Assembly (NCBI GenBank): GCA_003543135.1
Contig: DPJG01000022.1
Coordinates: forward strand, 124,001 to 188,000
Direction of reading: 5' to 3'
Source: Rheinheimera sp.
GTDB lineage: Bacteria; Pseudomonadota; Gammaproteobacteria; Enterobacterales; Alteromonadaceae
Length of the DNA stretch: 64,000 nucleotides
Below, one piece after another: positions 9,114 to 19,502 of the stretch (the first letter of the stretch is position 1; each line of letters opens with the position of its first letter). Below the pieces are notes generated by a model, which had not been told where the DNA came from, searched no databases, and saw nothing but the letters and a program-made list of their open reading frames with translations. The position numbers were made by a program, and so were the translations under genes.

Positions 9114-9175
9114 GGCTCATGCAAGAGTGGCTGGCAGCGCCATTACAGCGCAGCCATGGAACAACCAACAGCTGG

Positions 9176-10423
9176 TTAATAAATAAAACCGTATTTACGC
9201 GCTACCTTGTCAAAATATTCCAGGCACTGTTTGGCATATTCGCGTTTTTCCACATAACTGCCCGGGAAAAAACTCTTTTTAAAACCATAAGCGACTATGT
9301 CTTTTAAGCGTTTGAGCGGGATATCAAAGTTATCCACCGCCAGCTGATATTCACGGCTGACCGTGGTATTGGACACCAGACGGTTGTCGGTACAAATCAC
9401 AGTCGCCATGCGGTTTTCCAGCATATCGCGGAACTTATGCTGTTTAATGTCGGTAATAGCCGGATTGGTTTGCAGGTTCGAGGTCAGACAGACTTCGATG
9501 GCAATACGTTTATCGGCAATATAAGAGGCTAATTCTTTGATATAACGCTGTTTATCTGTGATTGTTGGATCCTGAATCATCTCAGGAATAAACATCGAAT
9601 AACCATGGCCAATACGGTCGGCATAACATTCGGTAATGGCTTCAAACACAGATTCAGCACCATAAGCTTCACCGGCATGCAGGGTTTTTAATAAAAAGTG
9701 CTGATGGGCATATTCATACACTTCTTTAAAATTATGCGCCGGATAACCGGATTCCTGTCCGGCTAAATCCAGTGCCACTATCGGCAGCCCCTCTTCGTCA
9801 CGCAAACGCACACTGGCGCGTACCAGTTCCATCGCAGCAAGTTTAATCACCTGCATAGGTTCAAAATCGCGCATCAGCTGGAACAAATTGGTGTAATAAG
9901 GTGAAAAACCTTTGTCGCCAAACATCCGCATAGCGCAGTTGATAATGCCATAAGCAAAAGGAGGTTTGTCGCCGGCAATTACCGCAGCCTGTTGATTATA
10001 TTCAGTTTGCGCCTGCTTTAAGCCGTTATTCACCGCATGCATCACTTTGTCAAAGTCAATACCGGCCGGTAAATCAATCAGCAACTGGGGAGCAAAACGC
10101 ACTTCGATGTAATTGACACCTTCCTGCTGGTTATCAATGGCCAGCTCATAAGCGGCCTGCTGCAGGTTTTCCATATTTCGCAGCACACCACAGGTGTACT
10201 GGAAACAATGCAGGTATTCACCAAGGTTGTTATAAGACTCTTTAAACACCAGCTCTTTTAAACCGGCCACAGTGTTGGATGGCAGCTGTAACTTACTGCG
10301 TTTGGCCATCTCAATCAGCGACTCTAACCGCAAACTGCCATCGAGGTGCAGGTGCAGATCAGACTTTGGCATTTCTCTAATAAAATCAGCGGAATAAAAC
10401 GGCATTTGATGGGCTCTTTGCAT
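9176..10423 (-). CDS. Adenosine deaminase family protein
   Basis: This 415-residue metallohydrolase of the ADA fold would hydrolyse an aminopurine nucleoside, with adenosine to inosine the likely reaction. The zinc site HLHLDGS has His24 and His26, the catalytic HAGE motif is His249-Glu252, SNLQT is at about 315, and the metal Asp is Asp346 in CTDNR. The usual pair Asp-Asp (TDDP) is Asp-Asn here. As I recall, mycobacterial-type adenosine deaminases have the same TDNR variant, so this is a subfamily feature rather than damage. The protein is longer than the 330-350 residues of most ADAs because of an insertion around residues 130-200. Two starts are possible (10423 or 10405); neither has a strong ribosome site. 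Confidence 0.85.
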   Translation of the reverse strand: MQRAHQMPFYSADFIREMPKSDLHLHLDGSLRLESLIEMAKRSKLQLPSNTVAGLKELVFKESYNNLGEYLHCFQYTCGVLRNMENLQQAAYELAIDNQQEGVNYIEVRFAPQLLIDLPAGIDFDKVMHAVNNGLKQAQTEYNQQAAVIAGDKPPFAYGIINCAMRMFGDKGFSPYYTNLFQLMRDFEPMQVIKLAAMELVRASVRLRDEEGLPIVALDLAGQESGYPAHNFKEVYEYAHQHFLLKTLHAGEAYGAESVFEAITECYADRIGHGYSMFIPEMIQDPTITDKQRYIKELASYIADKRIAIEVCLTSNLQTNPAITDIKQHKFRDMLENRMATVICTDNRLVSNTTVSREYQLAVDNFDIPLKRLKDIVAYGFKKSFFPGSYVEKREYAKQCLEYFDKVARKYGFIY

Positions 10424-10537
10424 AACAGAACAGGTTTTTAGTTATAGCAGCTGGCCGCATCGGGTGCGATAGCAAAAATTTTGTTTTGTAGGAAGTATGA
10501 AATTTTTAAGGGATGTAAAACAATAAGCGGGAATAAA

Positions 10538-10624
10538 TGGTGCCCGGGGCCGGACTTGAACCGGCACGCCCTTTCGAGCGAGGGATTTTAAATCCCTTGT
10601 GTCTACCGATTTCACCACCCGGGC
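10538..10624 (-). tRNA. leuZ: tRNA-Leu (anticodon UAA)
   Basis: The minus strand folds into an 87-nt class II tRNA. The acceptor stem is GCCCGGG/CCCGGGC, the D-arm contains AAATCGGTAGACAC, the anticodon stem AGGGA/TCCCT has loop TTTAAAA (anticodon TAA), a variable arm sits between CGCTCGAAAGGGCG, and the T-arm is GCCGG TTCAAGT CCGGC. The CCA end is encoded. It closely resembles enteric tRNA-Leu(UAA). A short plus-strand frame across it is an artefact. It lies about 490 bases upstream of leuA on the opposite strand. Confidence 0.96.
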
Positions 10625-10663
10625 AGAGTCATGTGTGCAGAAAGCACTGGCAGAACGGCGCGC

Positions 10664-10693
10664 ATTTTAAGCCTGAGTCCGGCAAATTGTCAT
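10664..10693 (-). promoter_or_regulatory. Promoter of tRNA-Leu with GC-rich discriminator
   Basis: On the minus strand ATGACA (10693-10688, 5 of 6 to the -35 consensus) is followed after 18 bases by TAAAAT (10669-10664, 5 of 6 to the -10). GCGCGCC directly follows the -10, as in stringently controlled stable-RNA promoters. The expected transcript start is about 35 bases before the mature tRNA. Confidence 0.7.
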
Positions 10694-10854
10694 GTTATTT
10701 TTGTCATTTCCGGCAAAAAAATGTCAGTTTGTTGTTTTTTCCGGCAAAACCCAGCAAAAAATAGCGGCGGCAAAGCTGATGATCCTGCTGGATAATTTGA
10801 GAAAACAGCCGGAACTGCCCAAAATAAAACCAGCTGGTTTGGCCATCTATACTG

Positions 10855-10883
10855 TTGCATTTCCAAAAGTGCCGTGATATTAC
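10855..10883 (+). promoter_or_regulatory. Candidate promoter of the leu operon
   Basis: TTGCAT, then 17 bases, then TATTAC, with TGA directly before the -10 (extended -10 form). The matches are modest, but it lies about 45 bases before the leader peptide, as expected for an attenuated biosynthetic operon. Confidence 0.42.
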
Positions 10884-10926
10884 TAAAAGCATCAACCCAA
10901 GCGGTGCAGAAATAACCAGAATTTTT

Positions 10927-11010
10927 ATGAACAACCAGAAACCTGTAAACGCCATTATGCTCAACCTCCTCGTGCTCCTACTCAGGCCACGGGGTTTTGC
11001 GCATTGGTAA
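10927..11010 (+). CDS. leuL: leu operon leader peptide
   Basis: This short reading frame of 27 codons is rich in leucine codons near its end. From the internal ATG at 10957 it reads M-L-N-L-L-V-L-L-L, six Leu in eight codons, then RPRGFAHW and a stop. Ribosome stalling on these codons under leucyl-tRNA shortage would leave CACGGGGTTTT (10988-10998) free to pair with AAAACCCCGTG (11033-11043). That pairing blocks the terminator downstream and lets transcription reach leuA. Start choice is uncertain (10927 or 10957), since neither has a clear Shine-Dalgarno. The frame is too short for ordinary gene finding and is easily missed. Confidence 0.85.
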   Translation: MNNQKPVNAIMLNLLVLLLRPRGFAHW

Positions 11011-11031
11011 TACAGGTTTACCTGAACCAGC

Positions 11032-11062
11032 AAAAACCCCGTGCCACAGGCCGGGGTTTTTT
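11032..11062 (+). terminator. leu attenuator (intrinsic terminator)
   Basis: AAAACCCCG (11033-11041) pairs with CGGGGTTTT (11052-11060), followed by further Ts, 22 bases after the leader stop codon and 53 bases before leuA. The left arm is also exactly complementary to the end of the leader reading frame (11 bp), which makes the antiterminator alternative explicit. Confidence 0.88.
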
Positions 11063-11115
11063 GTTACCTCCAGGTCTGATAACGGGATAAAAAATCAGCG
11101 ACAGAGGAACAAAGT

Positions 11116-12669
11116 ATGAGCGGCCAAGAGAAAATCTGGATTTTTGATACCACCTTAAGAGACGGCGAACAGGCGCTGCGCGCCAGCTTAAGTCATAAGC
11201 AAAAAATCCAGCTGGCGCACGCCATTGCCAGGTTAAATGTCGACGTGATGGAAGTGGGTTTTCCGGTGTCATCCCCAGGTGACTTTGAATCTGTGCAGGC
11301 GATAGCCCAAAGTGTCAAAGGCCCTATTATTTGTGGCCTGGCCCGCGCCGTTGCCGCCGACATTGAAGCCTGTGGCGCCGCGTTAAAAGACGCCGAACGC
11401 CGCCGTATTCACACCTTTATCGCCACCTCACCGCTGCATTTACAATACAAATTACGCCGCACTTTAGAACAAGCCACCGAACAAGCTGTTGCCGCCATTC
11501 AGTTAGCCCGCCGTTTTACCGACGACGTGGAGTTTTCCTGTGAAGACGCCGGCCGCACACCCATCGACGATTTGTGCCGTATTGTTGAAGCCGCCATTAA
11601 AGCCGGTGCCCGCACCATTAATATTCCGGATACTGTGGGTTACACCATTCCGAACGAGTTTGCGCAAATTATCACTGGCCTGCGCAACAAGGTACCAAAC
11701 ATCGATCAGGCCATTATCAGCGTGCATTGCCATAACGACTTAGGTTTAGCGGTGGCCAACAGCATCAGCGCCATTCAGGCCGGTGCAAGGCAGATTGAAT
11801 GTACCGTCAATGGCATTGGCGAACGTGCCGGTAACTGTTCGCTGGAAGAAGTGGCGATGATTATTAAAACCCGCGCCGACGTGTTGCCGTTTTACACCGA
11901 CATTAAAAGCACCGAAATTTACCGCTCCAGCCATTTGGTCAGCCAGATCTGCCATATGCCGATTCAGCCAAACAAGGCCATTGTCGGCGAAAACGCTTTT
12001 GCCCACAGCTCAGGCATTCACCAGGATGGCGTGTTAAAAGCACAAAACACTTATGAAATTATGTCACCTGAGCAGGTTGGCATTCGTCAAAACGAATTAA
12101 ACCTGACGTCACGCTCAGGCCGCGCTGTGATTGCGCACCGTTTAGCCGAATTGGGTTATGGCAAAGAAGATTATGATTTAGAACAGATTTACAGCGCCTT
12201 TGTGGCTTTGGCTGACCAAAAAGGCCGGGTTTTCGACTACGACCTGGAGGCTTTGGTATTTTTCCAGAATCTGCAGGATGATGACGAGCATTACCAATTG
12301 GAGTTTTTAAGCTCCAGCACCCACACCGGCCATGTCGCCAGCGCCACTGTTGGCATCAAAGCAGGCAACGAAGTGTTCACCGAAGCGGCCACCGGCAATG
12401 GTCCGGTCGAAGCGGCTTTTTCGGCCATTCACCGCATCGCCAAACTGGACGTCAAAATGGTGGATTACAACTTACAGGCCAAAGGTGAAGGTGAAAACGC
12501 CTTGGGTCAGGTCGACATTATTGCCGAGTATCAGGGCCGCCGTTTTCACGGTGCAGGTTTGGCTACCGACATAGTGCGCTCTTCAGTTTTAGCCTACGTG
12601 CACGTATTGAACCTGATTGAGCGCAGCAAACGCATTGATGCCGTTAAACAAGCACGCAAACAGGCCTGA
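11116..12669 (+). CDS. leuA: 2-isopropylmalate synthase
   Basis: This 517-residue enzyme condenses acetyl-CoA with 2-oxoisovalerate, the first committed step of leucine synthesis. The catalytic TIM barrel starts with [19 protein letters not shown] (Arg15, metal Asp16). It contains the [13 protein letters not shown] metal motif and the [13 protein letters not shown] signature. The C-terminal LeuA regulatory domain, where leucine binds in the family, extends from about residue 390 and contains [12 protein letters not shown]. Length agrees with E. coli LeuA (523). An AGAGGAAC ribosome site precedes the ATG. It is the first structural gene of leuABCD, 53 bases after the attenuator. Confidence 0.97.
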   Translation: MSGQEKIWIFDTTLRDGEQALRASLSHKQKIQLAHAIARLNVDVMEVGFPVSSPGDFESVQAIAQSVKGPIICGLARAVAADIEACGAALKDAERRRIHTFIATSPLHLQYKLRRTLEQATEQAVAAIQLARRFTDDVEFSCEDAGRTPIDDLCRIVEAAIKAGARTINIPDTVGYTIPNEFAQIITGLRNKVPNIDQAIISVHCHNDLGLAVANSISAIQAGARQIECTVNGIGERAGNCSLEEVAMIIKTRADVLPFYTDIKSTEIYRSSHLVSQICHMPIQPNKAIVGENAFAHSSGIHQDGVLKAQNTYEIMSPEQVGIRQNELNLTSRSGRAVIAHRLAELGYGKEDYDLEQIYSAFVALADQKGRVFDYDLEALVFFQNLQDDDEHYQLEFLSSSTHTGHVASATVGIKAGNEVFTEAATGNGPVEAAFSAIHRIAKLDVKMVDYNLQAKGEGENALGQVDIIAEYQGRRFHGAGLATDIVRSSVLAYVHVLNLIERSKRIDAVKQARKQA

Positions 12670-12683
12670 ACCGGCCGGTATAA

Positions 12684-13793
<1,110 letters not shown>

Positions 13794-13795
13794 AA

Positions 13796-15256
13796 ATGAG
13801 CCGCACTCTTTCTCAGAACCCTGCTGAGCAGCAAACAGGTAAAACCCTGTATCAGAAAATTTATCAAAGCCATGTGGTGGGCGCATTAAACGGCAGCACC
13901 GACTTATTGTTTGTTGACCGCCACCTGATTCACGAAGTGACCAGCCCGCAGGCGTTTTCCGGTTTAAAACTGGCCGGTCGCAAAGTACGGCGGCCGGATT
14001 TAACCTTCGCCACTATGGATCACAACACCTCCACCCAGGTGCGCAGCTACGACGCCGCTGGTGAAACTTCCCGTAAACAACTGGAAGCCTTAGCGGCCAA
14101 CTGCGCTGAACATGGCATTGAATTGCTGGATTTATATCATCCGGATCAAGGCATAGTGCATGTGATAGGCCCTGAGCTGGGTTTAACCCAACCTGGCATG
14201 GTGATTGTGTGTGGCGATTCCCATACCTCCACCCATGGTGCTTTTGGCGCCATTGCTTTTGGTATCGGTACCTCTGAAGTGGAACATGTGCTGGCCACCC
14301 AAACTTTGCCACAACAAGTGGCTAAAACACTGAAAGTGGAAGTAACAGGCCGGTTATCGCCTTTTGTCACGCCTAAAGATGTGATTCTGGCCATTATCGG
14401 CAAATTAGGCACAGCAGGCGGTAACGGTTATGTGGCGGAATTTTGTGGGGAAGCCATTCGGGGCATGACAATGGAAGGTCGTATGACTTTGTGCAATATG
14501 AGCATAGAAATGGGCGCCAAAGCCGGTTTAATTGCGCCGGATGCCACCACTTTTGCTTATTTGCAGGGCAAAGCCCATGCGCCCAAAGCAGAACATTGGG
14601 ATGCCGCAGTGGCCTACTGGCAATCACTGTATTCAGACGCCGACGCGAGTTTTGATAAAGTAGTCACTATTGACGGCAGCCAGATCAAACCTCAGATCAG
14701 CTGGGGCACTAACCCTGAGCAGGTAATAGCCGTAAATGAGCCGGTGCCTGCGCCTGAGTCTTTTACCGATTTAATTAAAGCCGACGCCGCCAAACGCGCT
14801 TTAACCTATATGGGTTTAGAAGCAGGCCAGAAGCTGACTGATATCAAGGTGGATGTGGTGTTTATCGGCTCCTGCACCAATAGCCGTATTGAAGATTTGC
14901 GCGCTGCCGCCGCTGTGGTGGGTCGCCAGAAAGTGGCGGCCGGTGTGCGTGCTTTAGTGGTGCCGGGCTCTGGTCAGGTCAAACGTCAGGCCGAAGCCGA
15001 AGGTTTGGCTGATGTGTTTAAAAATGCCGGTTTTGAATGGCGTGAACCTGGTTGTTCTATGTGTTTAGGTATGAATGACGATCGGGTTGATGCCGGTCAG
15101 CGCTGTGCATCGACGTCAAACCGAAACTTTGAAGGCCGGCAGGGTCGCGGCAGCCGCACCCATTTAGTCAGCCCTGCGATGGCAGCAGCGGCCGCTATTG
15201 CCGGTAAGTTTGTGGATGTTTCCCAGATTTCATTTTCAGAAGGAGCGCAGGCATGA
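13796..15256 (+). CDS. leuC: 3-isopropylmalate dehydratase large subunit
   Basis: This 486-residue aconitase-family subunit pairs with LeuD to isomerise 2- to 3-isopropylmalate through a [4Fe-4S] cluster. The three cluster cysteines are Cys360 in FIGSCTNSR and Cys420 and Cys423 in [10 protein letters not shown]. Other family motifs are [47 protein letters not shown], and the C-terminal [11 protein letters not shown]. The N-terminus is about 15-20 residues longer than in E. coli before [13 protein letters not shown], but the ATG sits 2 bases after leuB with a GGAG site, which supports it. It overlaps leuD by 4 bases. Confidence 0.97.
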   Translation: MSRTLSQNPAEQQTGKTLYQKIYQSHVVGALNGSTDLLFVDRHLIHEVTSPQAFSGLKLAGRKVRRPDLTFATMDHNTSTQVRSYDAAGETSRKQLEALAANCAEHGIELLDLYHPDQGIVHVIGPELGLTQPGMVIVCGDSHTSTHGAFGAIAFGIGTSEVEHVLATQTLPQQVAKTLKVEVTGRLSPFVTPKDVILAIIGKLGTAGGNGYVAEFCGEAIRGMTMEGRMTLCNMSIEMGAKAGLIAPDATTFAYLQGKAHAPKAEHWDAAVAYWQSLYSDADASFDKVVTIDGSQIKPQISWGTNPEQVIAVNEPVPAPESFTDLIKADAAKRALTYMGLEAGQKLTDIKVDVVFIGSCTNSRIEDLRAAAAVVGRQKVAAGVRALVVPGSGQVKRQAEAEGLADVFKNAGFEWREPGCSMCLGMNDDRVDAGQRCASTSNRNFEGRQGRGSRTHLVSPAMAAAAAIAGKFVDVSQISFSEGAQA

Positions 15257-15855
15257 GCCAGATTTTCGCCAAGGGTTTAGTCTGCCCGCTGGATAAAAAT
15301 AACGTGGATACTGACCAAATTATCCCAAAACAGTTTTTAACTTCGGTCAGCCGCGATGGTTTTGCGCAGGCGCTGTTTTTTGACTGGCGTTATCAGGCCG
15401 ATGGCAGCGCCAATCCGGATTTTGTGCTGAACGAGCCGCAGTATCAGGGCGCGTCTATTTTGTTGACCCGTGCCAACTTTGGTTGTGGCTCGTCGCGCGA
15501 ACATGCGCCCTGGGCCATTCAGCAATATGGGTTTAATGTCATTATTGCCGAAAGTTTTGCCGACATTTTTTTTAATAACAGCGTCAACAATGGCATGTTA
15601 TTGATTAGCTTAAGCGCGTCCAATATCGAGTTTTTATTTAACCGCTGCAAACAAGGGCCGCAGCAGTGGCAAATTGATTTGGCCAATCAGGAAATTCTGC
15701 TGGGTAATAATGCTGCTGTGGGCTTTCAGATTGATCAGGACGTAAAACAGCGGCTGCTGTCTGGCCTGGATTTTATTGGCGCCAGTGAAACCTTAAGTGC
15801 GCAGATAACACAATATGAAGCGCAGCGCCGCCAAAACACCCCCTGGCTGGGCTGA
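15253..15855 (+). CDS. leuD: 3-isopropylmalate dehydratase small subunit
   Basis: This 200-residue swivelling-domain subunit completes the LeuCD isomerase. It carries [13 protein letters not shown] near the N-terminus and the conserved [16 protein letters not shown], followed by [19 protein letters not shown]. Length matches the family (E. coli 201). It is the last gene of the leu operon; its ATG overlaps the leuC stop, and a strong hairpin follows at 15947. Confidence 0.97.
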   Translation: MSQIFAKGLVCPLDKNNVDTDQIIPKQFLTSVSRDGFAQALFFDWRYQADGSANPDFVLNEPQYQGASILLTRANFGCGSSREHAPWAIQQYGFNVIIAESFADIFFNNSVNNGMLLISLSASNIEFLFNRCKQGPQQWQIDLANQEILLGNNAAVGFQIDQDVKQRLLSGLDFIGASETLSAQITQYEAQRRQNTPWLG

Positions 15856-15946
15856 TTGGCGATTGGGACTCAGCGGGCATAAGTGGCAGGAGCATGCGCG
15901 AGCAGTTGAGGCCTGAACACACTGATGTACCTTGGGTTCACCGCAT

Positions 15947-15976
15947 AAAAAACGCAGGATTTTCCTGCGTTTTTTA
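15947..15976. terminator. Bidirectional terminator between leuD and proA
   Basis: ACGCAGGA (15952-15959), loop TTT, TCCTGCGT (15963-15970), flanked by an A-run on the left and a T-run on the right. It can end leuABCD on the plus strand and proBA on the minus strand. Confidence 0.9.
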
Positions 15977-16049
15977 TTTAAGCCAAACTGCGATTGCGGT
16001 ATTTGGCTCGTTAGCGAACTCTTTATTCGCTTTTTACTTTTCCCAGCCT

Positions 16050-17318
16050 TTAACTGCGTACCTGGCCGTCACCAATCACTATATATTTTTCCGTGGTTAA
16101 AGACTCCAGCCCCATAGGACCGTAAGCATGTAACTTGCTGGTGGAAATACCAATTTCAGCCCCTAACCCCAGCTCGCCGCCATCAGAAAAACGCGATGAA
16201 GCATTCACCATCACCACAGCTGAGTTAATCGCTTTTAAAAAACGCTGGGCGCGGCTGATATCCTGGGTGCAGATCACTTCGGTATGGCCTGAGCTGTGTT
16301 GTTCAATATGCGCGACAGCAGCGGCAAAGTTGTCGACCACTTTCACCGACATGGCCAGCGCCAGATATTCAGTATCAAACTGATCGTCGGCGGCCTGTTG
16401 CACCTGTGGCAGTAACGCTACTGTGTTGGCACAGCCAAATAGTTGTACACCTTTTTCTGTCAAAGCCTTGCCGGCCAAAGGTAAAAACTTAGCGGCAACA
16501 TCAGCATGCACCAACAGGGTTTCCAGCGCATTACACACTCCTGGCCTTTGTGTTTTGCCATTCAGTAACAGCGCCAGCGCTTTGTCAAAGTCGGCCGCTT
16601 TATCCACAAATAAATGGCAAACGCCTTTGTAATGCTGGATCACCGGAATACGGCTATGTTCGCTGACAAAACGGATTAAACCTTCGCCGCCGCGTGGGAT
16701 CACTAAGTCCACTGTGTTGTTTTGCTGCAGCAGCTGCAGCAATAAACTCCGGTCCGGATTGGGCAATACACTAATAGCGGCCGGATTGAGCTGATGAGCA
16801 ACCAGTACCTGTTGCAGCACCCGGGCAATAGCCAGACTGGAATTGAGTGCTTCACGGCCGCCGCGTAAAATCACCGCGTTACCGGATTTAAAACACAAGG
16901 CACCGGCGTCGGCCGTGACATTGGGTCTGGCTTCATAAATCATCGCTATCACGCCAAGCGGAATGCGCATGCGCCCCACCTGAATACCATTGGGTCTTGG
17001 CGCCAGCTGCCGGATTTGCCCGACAGGGTCAGCCAGACTGGCAATTTGCCGCACTGCGCCCGCCAGCGCCTGAATGCGCTCCGGCGTTAATAACAACCTG
17101 TCCTGCATTGCAGCTGCTAAACCATTGGCAACAGCATTTTGCATATCCAGCTGATTTTGCTCCAGAATGCTGCTGGTTGCCGCCTCCAGCGCATCGGCCA
17201 TCGCCAGCAATACCTGGTTTTTTTGCGCTTCAGACAACTGCGCCAATTGCCGGCTGGCCGCTTTGGCTTGCTGGCATAAAGCCACTACTTCTGCGGCTGT
17301 ATTCACTTGCTGCTGCAT
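16050..17318 (-). CDS. proA: Gamma-glutamyl phosphate reductase
   Basis: This 422-residue NADPH-dependent enzyme makes glutamate-5-semialdehyde, the second step of proline synthesis. The aldehyde-dehydrogenase-type catalytic Cys262 lies in KTQRPGVCNALETLLVH. Cofactor and substrate regions include PLGVIAMIYEARPNVTADA, CFKSGNAVILRGGREA and the C-terminal GPMGLESLTTEKYIV. Length agrees with the family (417). The start codon shares a base with the proB stop, so the two genes are translationally coupled. Confidence 0.97.
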   Translation of the reverse strand: MQQQVNTAAEVVALCQQAKAASRQLAQLSEAQKNQVLLAMADALEAATSSILEQNQLDMQNAVANGLAAAMQDRLLLTPERIQALAGAVRQIASLADPVGQIRQLAPRPNGIQVGRMRIPLGVIAMIYEARPNVTADAGALCFKSGNAVILRGGREALNSSLAIARVLQQVLVAHQLNPAAISVLPNPDRSLLLQLLQQNNTVDLVIPRGGEGLIRFVSEHSRIPVIQHYKGVCHLFVDKAADFDKALALLLNGKTQRPGVCNALETLLVHADVAAKFLPLAGKALTEKGVQLFGCANTVALLPQVQQAADDQFDTEYLALAMSVKVVDNFAAAVAHIEQHSSGHTEVICTQDISRAQRFLKAINSAVVMVNASSRFSDGGELGLGAEIGISTSKLHAYGPMGLESLTTEKYIVIGDGQVRS

Positions 17319-18451
17319 TATTGCTGCTCCATCAGAACTAAATCATCACGGTGAACCGCCACTTCGCTTGGGCAATAACCCAGCACGGCCTCAATCTGGC
17401 TGCTGTGAATACCTTTGATTTTATTCAGCTCAGGTGCGCTGTATTGGCAAACCCCTTTGGCCAGTCTGGTACCTGCGCTGCTCACCAGCCAAATTGCATC
17501 CCCTTTATCAAAATCGCCCTGAACAGCCGTCACTCCTTTGGCCAGCAATGAAGCGCCTTTATGTAATAAGGCATCCACAGCACCGGCGTCCAGTGTCACT
17601 TCAGCACTGGCTTTGCTGCTGTGTAATAACCAGTGTTTTTTGGCCGATAAGTGGCCAGGCTGAGCACAAAACAAAGTGCCCTCCGCTTTGCCTTGCAACA
17701 ACGCATCAAAACTACCGGCTTTCTGGCCATTGATGATTAGCGTTTCGATGCCCTGAGCTGTGGCTTTGGCGGCTGCCTGTAACTTAGTCACCATACCCCC
17801 TGTGCCAACACTGTGGTGGCTGCCACCGGCCATGGCATAAATATCCGCCGTGATGGCATCAACCCGGGCGATAAACCGGGCGTCCGGATTGGTTTTTGGG
17901 TTAGCGCTATATAAACCATCAATATCAGAGCAGATGATCAATGCATCCGCATCCACCACAGTAGCAACCATGGCCGCTAAATTGTCGTTATCACCTACTT
18001 TGAGTTCGGCTGTGGCCACAGTGTCGTTTTCATTGACCACAGGCAAAGCGCCATGGCTTAACAAAGTACGCAAGGTATTGTCGATATTCAGATATCTTTT
18101 GCGATCGCGTAAATCGTCATGGGTTAATAAAATCTGCGCACAGGGCCAGTCCAGCAGCTTGCTCCAGATCATCATCATCTGACTCTGGCCAATAGCTGCC
18201 ATGGCTTGTTTCACGTTGATGGGCAAGGGTTGATGGCTAAAGGGGATAGCGGCGCGACCTGCAGCCACACTACCGCTGGAGACCAGCACCACGTCCACTC
18301 CCTGTAATTTGCATTCGCTGATAAAGCGGGCAATCGCCAGCAAATAACGGGTGGAACAACCTTTGCCTTCCGGCGCAATCAAAGCACTACCCACTTTGAT
18401 CACAATCCGCTTCCAACGCAGCGCGTTCATCTTGTTAAAAACCTCTGTCAT
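17318..18451 (-). CDS. proB: Glutamate 5-kinase
   Basis: This kinase phosphorylates glutamate at the gamma position, the first and feedback-controlled step of proline synthesis. The amino-acid-kinase domain (about 10-260) has RIVIKVGSALI, VVLVSSGSVAAGR, VVNENDTVAT, FGDND-like VGDNDNLAAMVA and GTGGMVTKLQAA. A C-terminal PUA domain (about 285-370) follows, as in E. coli ProB (367 residues). The listed start gives 377 residues. A second ATG at 18430, 7 codons in, has an AGAGG site at suitable spacing and may be the true start. It is followed directly by proA. Confidence 0.95.
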   Translation of the reverse strand: MTEVFNKMNALRWKRIVIKVGSALIAPEGKGCSTRYLLAIARFISECKLQGVDVVLVSSGSVAAGRAAIPFSHQPLPINVKQAMAAIGQSQMMMIWSKLLDWPCAQILLTHDDLRDRKRYLNIDNTLRTLLSHGALPVVNENDTVATAELKVGDNDNLAAMVATVVDADALIICSDIDGLYSANPKTNPDARFIARVDAITADIYAMAGGSHHSVGTGGMVTKLQAAAKATAQGIETLIINGQKAGSFDALLQGKAEGTLFCAQPGHLSAKKHWLLHSSKASAEVTLDAGAVDALLHKGASLLAKGVTAVQGDFDKGDAIWLVSSAGTRLAKGVCQYSAPELNKIKGIHSSQIEAVLGYCPSEVAVHRDDLVLMEQQ

Positions 18452-18661
18452 TCCGGTTAAATCCGGCCTGAGCTTAACTTTTCAGACGTATATATGTCCA
18501 GTTCAATCCAGTGGCCAGACTAGTTCAGTAAAATACAGCCAAATTTACTGGCATCCACGCCTTGCTCTGACTACACTGCCGCCGCCTTTAAACCAGAAAT
18601 TCAGCCAAAATTCAGTTCTGCCGAACTAGGCTGCCTTTAATGCTTACATCAAGGAACGCTG

Positions 18662-19300
18662 ATGAATACACGTCATTTTTTGGTTGCAGCCTTATGCACC
18701 AGCTTAACTTTAAGTGGTTGTGCCACTATCAATCAGAACAACACCACCAGAGGTGCGGCTATTGGTGCCGCAGTGGGTGCTATTGCAGGTAAAGCCACTG
18801 GCAACCACAAAAACAAAAGGTTAGCCATTGGCGCGGCTTTGGGTGCATTAACAGGCGCTGCAGTGGGCCGTTATATGGACAATCAGGAACAGGCATTGCG
18901 TGAGCAGCTATCGGGCACTGGTGTAAAAGTGTATCGCGACGGCGATATTCTGCGTCTGGACATTCCGGCTCAGGTCACTTTTGCCGTTGGCCGCTCTGAT
19001 ATTCGCGCCGATTTATATCCGGTGTTAAACGATATCGCCAAAGTGCTGGGTGAATACAACAAAACCATGCTGGTGATCACAGGTCACACCGACGACACAG
19101 GCCCAATGGCGCTGAATATGCAGTTGTCACAATCCCGTGCTGACGCTGTAAAAAGTTACCTGATTGCCCAGCAGGTTGACCCTATCCGCCTAGAAACCCG
19201 CGGCGTAGGCCCAAATTATCCGGCAGTACCTAATACCAACGAAGCCAACCGCGCTATGAACCGCCGGGTGGAAATTCATATCGAACCCGTGACTGAATAA
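18662..19300 (+). CDS. OmpA-family outer-membrane lipoprotein with glycine zipper (YiaD-like)
   Basis: This 212-residue precursor has a lipoprotein signal ending LTLSGC (Cys20). A Gly/Ala-rich zipper region follows (AAIGAAVGAIAGKATG and AIGAALGALTGAAVGRYMD, about 31-75). The OmpA peptidoglycan-binding domain covers about 90-210, with ITGHTDDTG, LSQSRADAVKSYL and NRAMNRRVEI. This is the layout of E. coli YiaD. The protein should be anchored in the outer membrane and bind peptidoglycan. An AAGGAACG ribosome site precedes the ATG. It has its own terminator and lies divergent from proBA. Confidence 0.9.
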   Translation: MNTRHFLVAALCTSLTLSGCATINQNNTTRGAAIGAAVGAIAGKATGNHKNKRLAIGAALGALTGAAVGRYMDNQEQALREQLSGTGVKVYRDGDILRLDIPAQVTFAVGRSDIRADLYPVLNDIAKVLGEYNKTMLVITGHTDDTGPMALNMQLSQSRADAVKSYLIAQQVDPIRLETRGVGPNYPAVPNTNEANRAMNRRVEIHIEPVTE

Positions 19301-19311
19301 GGTTGTCCCAG

Positions 19312-19348
19312 GGGCGGTTGTTGGTTGTTTTTTAAACCGCCCTTTTTT
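19312..19348 (+). terminator. Terminator of the OmpA-family lipoprotein gene
   Basis: GGGCGGTT (19312-19319) pairs with AACCGCCC (19335-19342), followed by TTTTTT. It starts 12 bases after the stop codon. Confidence 0.85.
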
Positions 19349-19502
19349 CTGCTGAACTCTGTGCTGTATTGCCCACATCCACACCACCCACTAAAACCTG
19401 ATGCTGGTTTTAAGTATCAGCAGCATAGCCCCACCGCCATACTGTTTAATCCGGCGAAAAAACGGTAGTCTTGGCCGGTTTTGACATCAAGGGCAATTTT
19501 GC

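Noticed and set aside
10537-10764. 75-codon plus-strand frame starting MVPGAGLEPARP
   Set aside because: It is the antisense reading of tRNA-Leu, a well-known false protein. The tRNA explains the sequence fully.
10704-10955. Minus-strand frame of 83 codons with a hydrophobic start and an apparent GAGGAGG ribosome site
   Set aside because: The ribosome-site-like string is just the complement of the CTC Leu codons of the leu leader, and the frame overlaps the leu promoter and the tRNA promoter region. Its latter part looks non-coding. A real gene is not excluded but unsupported.
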